Shown one piece after another: positions 28,900 to 37,007 of a stretch of DNA of 39,759 bases; the first letter of the stretch is position 1; each line of letters opens with the position of its first letter. A program made the position numbers and the translations under genes. The stretch lies in NCBI GenBank assembly GCA_934660965.1, contig CAKUIM010000021.1, forward strand, positions 1 through 39,759, given 5' to 3'. Under the pieces are notes generated by a model, which saw only the letters and a list, made by a program, of their open reading frames with translations, was not told the origin of the DNA and made no database searches. Source of the stretch: an uncultured Oscillospiraceae bacterium (lineage in GTDB: Bacteria > Bacillota > Clostridia > Oscillospirales > Oscillospiraceae).

Positions 28900-30264
28900 T
28901 CAAGTCTTGTCCTCGTCCCCGGCGGCGTCCTCGCCGGCAAGCTCCGACTCGGAAATACGGCTGTCGGCCTCAAAGCGGCTGTAGTAGTCCAGGTTGCGCA
29001 CCCATAGCTTCCGGTGGCTGACCAGGGACTGGAGGATGGGGTACATCACAACGGTGATAAGGCCCGTGGAGAAGCCGTTGTTGTAGAGATTCATCCCCTC
29101 CAGGGGAAGGCCCGCGTGGAGCACCACGGAGGAGTGGACAAAGCCCACCACCACCCCCGCCGGGATGCCGAACACGCCGGAAAAGGGGGCGAGGGCCGTG
29201 CCGAACAAGCCGGCCAGCTGAAGGCCCGGCGCGGTGAGGGGCACATGGTTCAAAACGCTGCCCAGCAGCACGCCGCCCATCACCGGCAGGATGTTGCGCA
29301 GGTGCTTGCCGTAGGCGGAGAAGCCCATAATGGTGATGATGCCGCCCAGGGTGGCACCGTTGAGGTCGCCGCCGATGAGCAGGATGTAGCCGGTGGCCGC
29401 AAGGCCGTTGACCCCCATGTTGAGCAGCACCGGCGCGCCGCCGAAGGTGCGGACAAAATCGCTGGGTGACCGGCCGGTGGTGCCCAGCAGCCGCAGATAG
29501 CCCTCCCAGGCCGCCCGGCCGCCCATCACAAGGCCGGCCGCGATCAGTCCCGTGCAGATCACCGCCATGGCGATGCCAATGGGCAGGTTATAGCCCTTGG
29601 CCCAGATGCTGGCCGTCTCCGGCTCCAGGCCGAAGGCCTTGAGCACCGGCACCATCATCATGCCCAGCAGGCCGCAGGCAAAGCCCGCGTTATAAAGGTT
29701 CATGCCGTTCTGGAACTGGGAGGTATACTCCGCCAGGGGCGGCAGAAAAAAACCAATGACAAGACCCGTCAAAAGGCCCAGGCCCGGGTGGGGCCGCTCC
29801 CAGGAGAGGGTCATGAAGCTCACCAGTGGAGAGAGGGCGGTGGCCATCATGGCCACGTTGCAGTATTTGGAAAAGGGCTCCCGCTTGGCCCGGGCATACA
29901 GCCAGCCGCCCAGGATGATGGGCCAGATGTTGGCCACGTTCTTCCCGAACAGGGCAAAGCCGGCCATGAGCCCCGCCGTGACGATGGTGAAGCCGTTGAA
30001 CACGTCCCCGCACAGGCGCAGCACCAGAATGGCGCACAGCGCCACCGCGCCGGAGTTGAAAAGAGCCGGTCCCAGGCCCGCAAGGGCCACGTAGTCCGTC
30101 ACCAGCACCGACTGGGAGGTAACGATGGTCACCATGCCCTGCCACAGCGGCCCAAAGCCGCCGGAGAGGATCAGCCCCAAGGCCATCAGGACGATGCTGC
30201 CCGCAAGCAGCGGATGGAGCAGAGCGCGGTAGCGGCGCGCTTCCTTCTGAATCGTCTGACTCAT
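28900..30264 (-). CDS. Polytopic membrane protein, DUF1576 family
   Basis: 454 residues, strongly hydrophobic, with roughly ten or more membrane segments, a basic N-terminus and an acidic C-terminal tail. The sequence contains an internal duplication: residues ~60-208 and ~275-413 share the order LFN/LLN, GD-x2/3-NG, GF...GK...NI-P...GG, and the exact motif GMNLYN-x-GF-x2-GL (187 and 390). Such repeats are typical of transporters or channels built from two homologous halves. Assignment to DUF1576 is from memory of the family and not checked. Its start overlaps the upstream kinase-like gene by 4 nt (ATGA), so the two are coupled. Function unknown. Confidence 0.8.
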   Translation of the reverse strand: MSQTIQKEARRYRALLHPLLAGSIVLMALGLILSGGFGPLWQGMVTIVTSQSVLVTDYVALAGLGPALFNSGAVALCAILVLRLCGDVFNGFTIVTAGLMAGFALFGKNVANIWPIILGGWLYARAKREPFSKYCNVAMMATALSPLVSFMTLSWERPHPGLGLLTGLVIGFFLPPLAEYTSQFQNGMNLYNAGFACGLLGMMMVPVLKAFGLEPETASIWAKGYNLPIGIAMAVICTGLIAAGLVMGGRAAWEGYLRLLGTTGRSPSDFVRTFGGAPVLLNMGVNGLAATGYILLIGGDLNGATLGGIITIMGFSAYGKHLRNILPVMGGVLLGSVLNHVPLTAPGLQLAGLFGTALAPFSGVFGIPAGVVVGFVHSSVVLHAGLPLEGMNLYNNGFSTGLITVVMYPILQSLVSHRKLWVRNLDYYSRFEADSRISESELAGEDAAGDEDKT

Positions 30265-31061
30265 ACGCCGGTATTCTGGGCGCTGTAGGCGCTGACCGGC
30301 AGCACATCGGACAGGGCGGTCAGCGCCGCGCTCATCCCGCTGCCCCAGACAGCCGGGCTCTCCAGGCGGCCCACCGGGGCCTCCAGCAGGGGCAGCACCA
30401 CCGCCGCGCGGGTACCGCCGCCGCTGTGATCCAGCATCAGCGTTCCCTGGTGCCCGGCGGCAATGGCCCGGGCCAGGCGCAGCCTGCGGGACGCCTCCGA
30501 GCCGGGCTCCAAATCCGTCCCGCGGGAGAGCAGGTTGCCCCCCCGCTCCAGAAGGCGTTTGGTGTACTCGCTGCCCACGTCGCCCACCACCAGGATGGCG
30601 GTCTGCCCCGACCGGGACAGGGAAACGGCGATCTCCCCGCCGTCCTCCTTCGCCTCGGCGGCGTTGGCCAGCAGCAGGTACAGCATCCTGTCAAGAAGCC
30701 CCCGCTCGCCGGCGGAGACAAGGCTTGTAAGCTCCGTGCGGAAGGTCAGGGTAATCCCCCGCAGTTCCAGCAGGCCCCCCGCGCGCTCCACCACACCGCC
30801 GCACCACTCCACAAGATTGATGGGGGCAAGCTCCGGGTGCAGGCCGTCCTCGCTCTCCCGGACTCGCTGTGTCAGCCCCCACTTCTCCAGCGCGTTGATG
30901 GTGCGCGCCACACCCCGGCTGATCATCAGCAAATATTCCCGCTCTTGCTCGGTTGTGATGCGGCGCTGAAGCAGCTGGCTGGCCGCTGAAATCTCACTCA
31001 TCTGGGCCCGAACGGCGCTTTCAAACCGCTCCGTCACCTCGCGTTCCGGATTCCCGCCCAT
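30261..31061 (-). CDS. Histidine-kinase-like ATPase lacking a clear phospho-acceptor His
   Basis: 266 residues, soluble, no membrane segment. The C-terminal half carries a GHKL ATP-binding layout: N-box-like DRMLYLLLANAAEAKEDGGE, a G1-like VVGDVGSEY, and a G2-like SGGGTRAAVVLPL. The N-terminal helices (MSEISAASQLLQRRITTEQE) sit where a dimerisation and phosphotransfer domain would be, but no H-box histidine followed by E/D-x-x-N/T is seen. It may be a degenerate kinase, an anti-sigma-like or a regulatory ATPase. There is no response regulator nearby. It is transcribed from its own promoter (31161-31189) and coupled to the DUF1576-type membrane protein. Confidence 0.7.
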   Translation of the reverse strand: MGGNPEREVTERFESAVRAQMSEISAASQLLQRRITTEQEREYLLMISRGVARTINALEKWGLTQRVRESEDGLHPELAPINLVEWCGGVVERAGGLLELRGITLTFRTELTSLVSAGERGLLDRMLYLLLANAAEAKEDGGEIAVSLSRSGQTAILVVGDVGSEYTKRLLERGGNLLSRGTDLEPGSEASRRLRLARAIAAGHQGTLMLDHSGGGTRAAVVLPLLEAPVGRLESPAVWGSGMSAALTALSDVLPVSAYSAQNTGV

Positions 31062-31160
31062 CGCGTTCCCTCGCTTTCTTTCTCTCTATAGTCTGCACAA
31101 AACGCAGGGCAGCTCTCCGGCAATCCCTTCTATTGCGCGGATATGCCCCCATTTTGTACG

Positions 31161-31189
31161 ATTATACCAAGAAAAGCGGAATGAAACAA
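31161..31189 (-). promoter_or_regulatory. Sigma-A promoter of the kinase-like/DUF1576 pair
   Basis: On the minus strand: TTGTTT (31189-31184), 17-bp spacer, TATAAT (31166-31161). It predicts a leader of about 93 nt before the ATG at 31061. It is back-to-back with the gap promoter 43 bp away. Confidence 0.65.
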
Positions 31190-31231
31190 GTATAACCGGG
31201 AAAAGTTTTCCCCTTCCGGCCGGTTTTCTGC

Positions 31232-31259
31232 TTGAAAAGAACTGGAAATAAGGTATAAT
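31232..31259 (+). promoter_or_regulatory. Sigma-A promoter of gap
   Basis: TTGAAA (31232-31237), 16-bp spacer, TATAAT (31254-31259). The start near 31266 leaves about a 68-nt leader before the gap ATG. No obvious CggR-type operator was recognised. Confidence 0.75.
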
Positions 31260-31333
31260 ACCTTCAGAGTCAATTTCGCGGGCGCGCCCAGGCAGACCCG
31301 CAGTTATCATTCTTTGTAAAGGAGTGCTAAAGT

Positions 31334-32344
31334 ATGAGCATCAAAATCGGCATCAACGGATTCGGCCGCATCGGCCGCATGGTTTTCCGCGCCAGCCTGA
31401 ATCACCCCGGTATCCAGATCGTAGGCATCAACGACCTGTGCCCCGCAGAGTATCTGGCCTACATGCTCAAGTACGACACCATGCACGGCAGGTTCGAGGG
31501 CGAGGTGTCCGCCACCGAGAATGCCATCGTGGTCAACGGCCGTGAGATCCCCGTGTTTGCCGAGCGCAGCCCCGCAGACATCCCCTGGGGCAAGGTGGAG
31601 GCCGAATATGTGGTGGAGTCCACCGGGCTGTTCCTCACCAAGGAGAAGGCCCAGGGCCACATCGACGCCGGCGCCAAGAAGGTGGTCATGTCCGCCCCCT
31701 CCAAGGACGACACCCCCATGTTCGTCTGCGGCGTCAACCTGGACGCCTACACCCCCGACATGACCTTTGTCTCCAACGCCTCCTGCACCACCAACTGCCT
31801 GGCCCCCATCGCCAAGGTACTCAACGACAACTTCGGCATCAAGGACGGCCTGATGACCACCGTCCACTCCGTCACCGCCACCCAGAAGACGGTGGACGGC
31901 CCCTCCCTGAAGGACTGGCGCGGCGGCCGCGCGGCCACCGGCAACATCATCCCCTCCTCCACCGGCGCGGCCAAGGCCGTGGGCAAGGTCATCCCCGCCC
32001 TCAACGGCAAACTCACCGGCATGTCCATGCGGGTGCCCACCCTGGACGTGTCCGTGGTGGATCTGACCGTCAACCTGGAAAAGCCCGCCAAGTACGAGGA
32101 GATCTGCGCCGCCATGAAGAAGGCCAGCGAGGGTGAGCTCAAGGGCATCCTGGGCTACACCGACGAGGACGTGGTGTCCAGCGACTTCCTGGGCGACGCC
32201 CGCACCTCCATCTTCGACGCCAAGGCCGGCATCGCCCTGACCGACACCTTCGTGAAGGTCGTGTCCTGGTATGACAACGAGATGGGCTACTCCAACAAGG
32301 TGCTGGAGCTCATCGAGCACATGTACAAGGTGGATCACAAGTAA
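31334..32344 (+). CDS. gap: Glyceraldehyde-3-phosphate dehydrogenase (NAD-type, glycolytic)
   Basis: 336 residues. The NAD-binding fingerprint GINGFGRIGR is at 6-15; catalytic C151 lies in SNASCTTNCLAP with the partner H178 in TTVHSVTATQ. Phosphate-site elements are PSSTGAAKAVGKVIP and the C-terminal SWYDNEMGYSNKVLELI. It converts glyceraldehyde-3-phosphate to 1,3-bisphosphoglycerate with NAD and phosphate. The ATG has AAAGGAG 9 nt upstream. Codon use is strongly biased to C-ending codons, as expected for a highly expressed gene. It stands alone, without pgk or tpi beside it. Confidence 0.98.
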   Translation: MSIKIGINGFGRIGRMVFRASLNHPGIQIVGINDLCPAEYLAYMLKYDTMHGRFEGEVSATENAIVVNGREIPVFAERSPADIPWGKVEAEYVVESTGLFLTKEKAQGHIDAGAKKVVMSAPSKDDTPMFVCGVNLDAYTPDMTFVSNASCTTNCLAPIAKVLNDNFGIKDGLMTTVHSVTATQKTVDGPSLKDWRGGRAATGNIIPSSTGAAKAVGKVIPALNGKLTGMSMRVPTLDVSVVDLTVNLEKPAKYEEICAAMKKASEGELKGILGYTDEDVVSSDFLGDARTSIFDAKAGIALTDTFVKVVSWYDNEMGYSNKVLELIEHMYKVDHK

Positions 32345-32483
32345 AGCCTTCCAAACGCAATCGGCGGGCAGCCCCCCATCCGCCCGGGCGGGCGGCGGCA
32401 CCGCGCGGGGACATGTCGCAGCACTACCTTCCTTAATATGTTAATATATTCAGCCACTATATATTTTTAATGGAGGGATTTAT

Positions 32484-33044
32484 ATGCGCAAAAACTTCGG
32501 AGCAAAGGCCTGGATCTATCCCCAGCCGGTATTCATCATCGCCACCTACGGTGAGGACGGCACCCCCGACGCCATGAACGCCGCCTGGGGCGGCATTACG
32601 GGCCCGGACCGCATCTCCATGTGCATTTCCGCCGGCCACAAGACCACCAAGAACATCCTGGCCCGGCGGGCCTTCACCGTGAGCATGGCCACCGCCGACC
32701 AGGTGGCCGCCTGCGACTATGTGGGCATCGTCTCGGCAAACTCCGTCCCCGACAAGCTCTCCCGGGCGGGCTTCCACACCACCCGGAGCGGCGCGGTGGA
32801 CGCCCCCCTCATCGACGAGCTGCCCTTGGCGCTGGAGTGCGAGCTTGTCAGCTACGACGAGGGCACCGGCCTGCTCGTCGGCCGGGTGGTCAACGTCAGC
32901 GCCGATGAGCGCATTCTCAGCCCCGACGGCAGGATCGACCCGGCCCTGCTGCGCCCCATCACCTTCGACGCGGTCAACGGCGCCTATCTGGTGCTGGGCG
33001 AGAAGGTGGGCAGCGCCTTTGCAGAGGGCAGCAAGCTCAAATAA
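32484..33044 (+). CDS. Flavin reductase-like (flavoredoxin-type) FMN-binding protein
   Basis: 186 residues. The split-barrel FMN-binding fold is indicated by the N-terminal PQPVFIIATYGEDGTPDAMN, AWGGITGPDRISMCISAGHK, TTKNILARRAFTVSMATAD and DYVGIVSANSVPDKLSRAGF. The C-terminal half carries ALECELVSYDEGTGLLVGRV. Relatives act as NAD(P)H:flavin reductases or flavin-binding electron carriers. The ATG has GGAGGG 8 nt upstream; promoter-like A/T-rich sequence precedes it but no clear -35 was found. A long perfect-palindrome terminator follows. Confidence 0.9.
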   Translation: MRKNFGAKAWIYPQPVFIIATYGEDGTPDAMNAAWGGITGPDRISMCISAGHKTTKNILARRAFTVSMATADQVAACDYVGIVSANSVPDKLSRAGFHTTRSGAVDAPLIDELPLALECELVSYDEGTGLLVGRVVNVSADERILSPDGRIDPALLRPITFDAVNGAYLVLGEKVGSAFAEGSKLK

Positions 33045-33136
33045 TCCGAAATGACCGGAAGAGTCCAACCTGCCAGACCGCTTTTTCGACTTCGACACTG
33101 ACGGCCTCGCAATGAGCATTTCGGGCAAGCAACGGC

Positions 33137-33174
33137 AAAAGCCGCAGAGCAGCAGCTGCTGCTCTGCGGCTTTT
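33137..33174 (+). terminator. Terminator after flavin reductase gene
   Basis: A 38-bp perfect palindrome: AAAAGCCGCAGAGCAGCAG followed directly by its reverse complement, ending TTTT and then ATTCTT. With the loop taken from the centre it gives a very stable hairpin and T-rich tail, usable from both sides. Confidence 0.88.
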
Positions 33175-33305
33175 ATTCTTGCAGCTCACGCTGTAAAAAG
33201 CTGCCGGTCCTCTGATCCGAGAAGTAATATGTATGATAATATCAGGAGCTGCGGCGGAAGGCCCCGCAACACGCAGCGCCGGCATTTCCCGCGGCCGGTT
33301 CCCGC

Positions 33306-35882
33306 TTAATCATCATACCACTCATCCCACGCTTCATCTTCATCCTCGTACCAATCCTGATTGTCTTCCCAAAGATCCTCGGGGTTGTCATAGTCATCCC
33401 GAATGCTGCCGGAATGGCCGCTGCCGGAGTTCCCACTGCTGCCGCTTCCGGAGGTCCCGCCGCTGCTGCCGCTTCCGGAATGGCCTGTCTGGTCGCTGTC
33501 CAAGGAGGAGGGGGGATAATAGCTGAACGTGTACAGCATGAACTCGCTGTCGCCCTCGCGCTTATAGCACGTTCCGGCCGCAAGGACCTTCCCGTTGCTC
33601 CCGTACCAATAGACCGAAATCGAACGATGATTTTCAACCAAACGGTCGAAATCGCGGCACTTCACTTCCTTATCCGGCGCCCCAAGAGAGGTGTACTTCA
33701 GGCAGCTCATGGGCATACCCTTTACCGGCAGCCTGCCGGAATACTGCTTTTTCCGGCTTTGCTCCCACTTTACAGCCTCTTCCACGGCAGCCTGCCGCTC
33801 TCTGACTGAAGCAATTCTATAGTACACGACGCGGGATTCCAGCACATCAACATCCTTCTGCCAGTCTGTATCATATTGCAGCGAGATGCTTGCCAGCTCA
33901 TCCAGTCCGCCGGCATAATCTGTTCTGTCTTGATAGAGGCCGGCGTATTTGCAGTAGACGGCCAGCGGCTCCGCGTCCCGATAGCCGGAAAGGCTTGAAA
34001 AGCGCTGCTCTGCGGCGGCATAGTCCCCCTGGGACATCTCCTGAATCGCCGTCTCGTAGGTTGATACATTCTGCTTATATTGGTGCACAACCAAAAGGGC
34101 AATTTCTGCGATTACGGCTGCCGCCAGAACGGCCGCCAGGACCTTCTTCAGCGGGAATGGCTTCCTTTCCGCCGCGTCCTTCTTTTTGTCTTGCTTTTGC
34201 GCGGCAGGCGCACGACCTTCGGCTTCCGGCCGCCTGGGCGCAGCGGGCTGCGCCGCCGGAGCCGGCCGTTCCGGTTTCTCAAGCGCCTTTTTGGGCGGTT
34301 CTCTGCGCTCTTCAACCTTTGGCTTTGGCGCGGCAGCCCCCGCGACCGGCTCAATGTGCCTTTCGAGCTTTGGCGCGGCAGCCTCCGCAATCATCTCGAT
34401 TGGCGGGGCATCGGTCTGCCGGAGCACGGCTTTCGTCTGTTCCGGCGGCCATGGGGCGGACGTGCGCGTGCACTCCACAACCGCCTCGACCTGCCCCTGC
34501 CGCAGGGTGTCGTCCTGTCCAAAGGGGACCTCGACCCAATCTTTCACCTTGAGGGGCAGTCCGCCGGTCAGATAGGAATAGGGCCGGCGAACCCCCGGAA
34601 TCTGCACAGAGCAATACTGAAATATTGTCCCGTCGTCCGGAAGCCCGGTCTCCGGAGTCTCGGTGTCCAAAAGCCCGGTGTCCGCAAGCTTTACTCTCGT
34701 GTAGGTCCGCCGTTTCGGGCGCGTGCCGAAAAAGATCTCCTTGAAGCGTTTTTCCCAGTTCTTTTCAAGATATGGATTCCCCAATGCGAGCTCCAGGCAG
34801 TGCCGCCCCAATTCCTCCTGCCCGTAGGTATGGCAGATATTCAGAATATCCCGCTGCAGGCCGCCGATCGACGCGCTGTGGAAAAGCTGCGACTGGAACC
34901 GCTCATCTCTTAATTCAGCCAGGAGAGAGCTCACCTGATCCGGGTCCGGCTTATTGGCCCAGTCCCAGGAAGGGAGCAATTCCTCGGCGGTTTTTGGGTC
35001 GTCCTTCAAGACCGGCTCTGCGATGTCCAACAGGTATCGCCACATCTCGATGCCCCGGTCTATATCGCAGGAAAACGTCTCTTCCAGACTGTAGGGCCAT
35101 CTCCATTCCAGCAGATCCTCGGCGGTTTCATGAGGGACTTCCTCCGGATATTCCACCAGCAGAATCTCCCGGCAGATGTCCTCATACTCCGGAAACCTTC
35201 CCTCTGACAAAAACCGCTTCGCCCGGTCGATGTCGGGGTGCAGCAGCACCGCATCCTGTAAATGCGCGTGGTATGCTTCCTCCATCGCGTTTTGGCGGCT
35301 CTGGGCCTCGCCCATCTCCTCGCCTTGCTTTCCGCCGAAATAGGCAAAGGCGGCGGCGAAGTCGGCATGGAGATCGTACATGCCCTTCGGATCAATGTTG
35401 TTATAGTATTCTTCCACCGGACGAGAGGAGATCAGCTCCGTCCAAAAGGCGCCGCACTCCGTTTCGGAAAGCGTCCCTTCCGCTTGAAACAGGACGGCCC
35501 TTTCCGCGCTGCGCATCATCTCTTCCGCGCTTTTGCCCAAATCCAGATCCGGGGTGCTTTCCAGGAACGTCCGCAGCTTCTCGGCCTTTTCGCCTTCCGG
35601 CAGGGCTCCCGCGTGATGGATCCCCGCTGAAATATTGTGCAGCAGGACCTTGCCCAGGAGAGACGGCAGGTCGGATCGGTCCGGCGCAAGCGCGGCCAGC
35701 GCCGCTTTCAGCTCCGCCCATTTTTTGGGCAGATCAATATCGTACTCCCAAGAAAATGTCAGCGTGATCTGCGCCGGCTGCTGTGCCAACGTCCTTTCCA
35801 GATTTCCAAAGTTTCCGCACCGGCCACACTCCCATTGCGACCCGCGCACGATAACCGCATCCCCGCATCGCGGACAGCGCAT
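33306..35882 (-). CDS. Large zinc-ribbon / transmembrane protein of unknown function
   Basis: 858 residues, not recognised as a whole. Visible parts: an N-terminal zinc ribbon (CPRCG then CGRCG, residues 3-23); a long helical acidic region to about residue 400; a beta-rich segment with VKDWVEVPFGQDDTLRQGQV, resembling the small barrel found at the start of PriA-like proteins (guess); a Pro/Ala/Lys/Glu-rich linker; one membrane segment (VLAAVLAAAVIAEIALLVV) near 595-615; a tetratricopeptide-like stretch with QEMSQGDYAAAEQRFSSLSG; then a Ser/Gly repeat tract (GSGSSG units, starting near 795) and a very acidic C-terminus rich in Asp, Glu, Trp and Tyr. The ATG has AAAGGGG upstream. One membrane pass suggests a cytoplasmic sensor half joined to an outside half. 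Confidence 0.8.
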   Translation of the reverse strand: MRCPRCGDAVIVRGSQWECGRCGNFGNLERTLAQQPAQITLTFSWEYDIDLPKKWAELKAALAALAPDRSDLPSLLGKVLLHNISAGIHHAGALPEGEKAEKLRTFLESTPDLDLGKSAEEMMRSAERAVLFQAEGTLSETECGAFWTELISSRPVEEYYNNIDPKGMYDLHADFAAAFAYFGGKQGEEMGEAQSRQNAMEEAYHAHLQDAVLLHPDIDRAKRFLSEGRFPEYEDICREILLVEYPEEVPHETAEDLLEWRWPYSLEETFSCDIDRGIEMWRYLLDIAEPVLKDDPKTAEELLPSWDWANKPDPDQVSSLLAELRDERFQSQLFHSASIGGLQRDILNICHTYGQEELGRHCLELALGNPYLEKNWEKRFKEIFFGTRPKRRTYTRVKLADTGLLDTETPETGLPDDGTIFQYCSVQIPGVRRPYSYLTGGLPLKVKDWVEVPFGQDDTLRQGQVEAVVECTRTSAPWPPEQTKAVLRQTDAPPIEMIAEAAAPKLERHIEPVAGAAAPKPKVEERREPPKKALEKPERPAPAAQPAAPRRPEAEGRAPAAQKQDKKKDAAERKPFPLKKVLAAVLAAAVIAEIALLVVHQYKQNVSTYETAIQEMSQGDYAAAEQRFSSLSGYRDAEPLAVYCKYAGLYQDRTDYAGGLDELASISLQYDTDWQKDVDVLESRVVYYRIASVRERQAAVEEAVKWEQSRKKQYSGRLPVKGMPMSCLKYTSLGAPDKEVKCRDFDRLVENHRSISVYWYGSNGKVLAAGTCYKREGDSEFMLYTFSYYPPSSLDSDQTGHSGSGSSGGTSGSGSSGNSGSGHSGSIRDDYDNPEDLWEDNQDWYEDEDEAWDEWYDD

Positions 35883-36005
35883 CTTGATTCACCCCTTTCC
35901 CCCAGAATTACTCAACGCCTCATCGTTCCATTCGCTTCTCCATCTACAGCGACCTCCCAGGCTCATAGCTATCATATCATATTGGCTGTCACATAAAACG
36001 GACCC

Positions 36006-36215
36006 CTACTTGCTTTCGCCCACAAACTCCACAATATCACCGATATTGCAGTCAAGGCAAATGCAGATTTTGCGCAGAGCTTCCATTGACACGTCTTCGC
36101 CCTTTCTGAGCTTGGTCATCGTGCTGGACGAAAGCCCTGACGCCTTGTGAAGATCGCCCTTGCTCATATCCTTATCCACAAGCAGTTTCCACAATTTTTT
36201 GTAGCTTGCTCTCAT
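36006..36215 (-). CDS. Small Cro/C1-type helix-turn-helix regulator
   Basis: 69 residues, a single HTH_3/XRE domain: LVDKDMSKGDLHKASGLSSS then TMTKLRKGEDVSMEALRKIC, followed by CLDCNIGDIVEFV. The start at 36215 is chosen because GAGGTGG lies 5 nt upstream; the in-frame GTG at 36224 is inside this ribosome binding site. One-domain proteins of this type are common stand-alone regulators in Clostridia and often accompany accessory genes. It is convergent with nothing and diverges from the methyltransferase cluster; its target is unknown. Confidence 0.88.
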   Translation of the reverse strand: MRASYKKLWKLLVDKDMSKGDLHKASGLSSSTMTKLRKGEDVSMEALRKICICLDCNIGDIVEFVGESK

Positions 36216-36224
36216 ATTTTCCAC

Positions 36225-36787
36225 CTCAGAAAAGTGTATAGAATAAAATCAATCTATATTGTAGCACAAGAGCATCCGCTATTCAACAGACTTTCGCAGG
36301 CTTCGGATGAATACGACCGATTTGCGCGAATGTTTCGCCGCGTGAGGCAATATAAGCAAATCCCTGTGCCGGCTATGCGCCGGCTGTGTATTTGGGCAGA
36401 TATTCTTCTGTGATCCGATAACGATGCTCCCGCCCTGCTGTTCTGTTGTCGGGCAACAGATTCTTTAATATTTAGAAAGCGAGGGTGTTGATCTATGAAT
36501 GAAAAGCGGTTTTCTCTCAATTCTAATTTCTTCCCTAACATCTTGTGGCCTACGTCTCCCATGTGTTCCACACCTGCCTGTGGCATTTTATGGGGTCAAA
36601 AGCAAAGCCTCGCCGGAGCAATTCCAGCGGGGCTTGGCGGTATTCTCGGCATCCCTCTTTTCCACTCGGGGAACAACACGAAATCGCGCCGAGGCCACCC
36701 CACGCCGTGGGATGCTATAATCAAAGGAGAAGGGCAGCTGCTTTGTACGCTCTCCGAAGGCAGAGGAAAAGATGAGAAGAATGCCTG
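36225..36787. other. Region without a confident gene before the methyltransferase cluster
   Basis: About 560 nt. A plus-strand open frame (36495-36788, 97 codons) has ATG with GAGGG upstream and its stop runs into the operator at 36788, but the composition (many Pro, Gly, Ser, Arg, no recognisable fold) is not convincing. A small hairpin CTGTTG-TCGGG-CAACAG lies near 36440-36456, and a TATAAT at 36716-36721 has no partner -35. Fragmentary frames on the minus strand at 36290-36415 look like decayed coding sequence, but I cannot name the parent. Confidence 0.4.
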
Positions 36788-36809
36788 ATGGTTAGTTGAC
36801 ACTAACCAT
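36788..36809. promoter_or_regulatory. Operator 1 of the methyltransferase cluster
   Basis: Perfect inverted repeat with 9-bp arms ATGGTTAGT and ACTAACCAT around TGAC. It covers the -35 box of the promoter at 36796-36824. Core GTTAG-N6-CTAAC is shared with two further palindromes downstream. Confidence 0.8.
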
Positions 36810-36824
36810 CGGCGGTGCTATACT
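36796..36824 (+). promoter_or_regulatory. Sigma-A promoter of the methyltransferase cluster
   Basis: TTGACA (36796-36801), 17-bp spacer, TATACT (36819-36824), close to consensus. The -35 box is inside operator 1, so a bound regulator would repress. The leader to the first ATG (37008) would be about 175 nt. Confidence 0.85.
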
Positions 36825-36845
36825 TTGGAGCAGAAATGGGGAGTA

Positions 36846-36928
36846 ATGATTTTCTAAGAAAATCATCCGAAAACGCTAAATTAAGCAAGAATAGCTTTGG
36901 GAAGGCCGCAGAAATGCGGCTTTCCCAA
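36846..36928 (+). other. Two leader hairpins of the methyltransferase cluster
   Basis: Hairpin 1 (36846-36866): ATGATTTTC-TAA-GAAAATCAT, perfect. Hairpin 2 (36897-36928): TTGGGAA, then GCCGCA-GAAA-TGCGGC, then TTCCCAA. The short loops and double-layer stem point to a folded leader RNA; there is no T-tract after hairpin 2. Confidence 0.6.
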
Positions 36929-36937
36929 GGCACGATA

Positions 36938-36953
36938 GTTAGCTACATCTAAC
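36938..36953. promoter_or_regulatory. Operator 2 of the methyltransferase cluster
   Basis: GTTAGCTACATCTAAC, a 16-bp inverted repeat with one mismatch, same core as operators 1 and 3. It lies downstream of the promoter, where a bound protein could act as a roadblock. Confidence 0.7.
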
Positions 36954-36973
36954 CGAAAGATGTGTGCGTGTAG

Positions 36974-36989
36974 GTTAGATACATCTAAC
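36974..36989. promoter_or_regulatory. Operator 3 of the methyltransferase cluster
   Basis: GTTAGATACATCTAAC, perfect palindrome, offset 36 bp from operator 2 and 19 nt before the first start codon. All three sites fit GTTAG-N6-CTAAC. Confidence 0.75.
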
Positions 36990-37007
36990 GGCTGGGGAGT
37001 GATAGCG

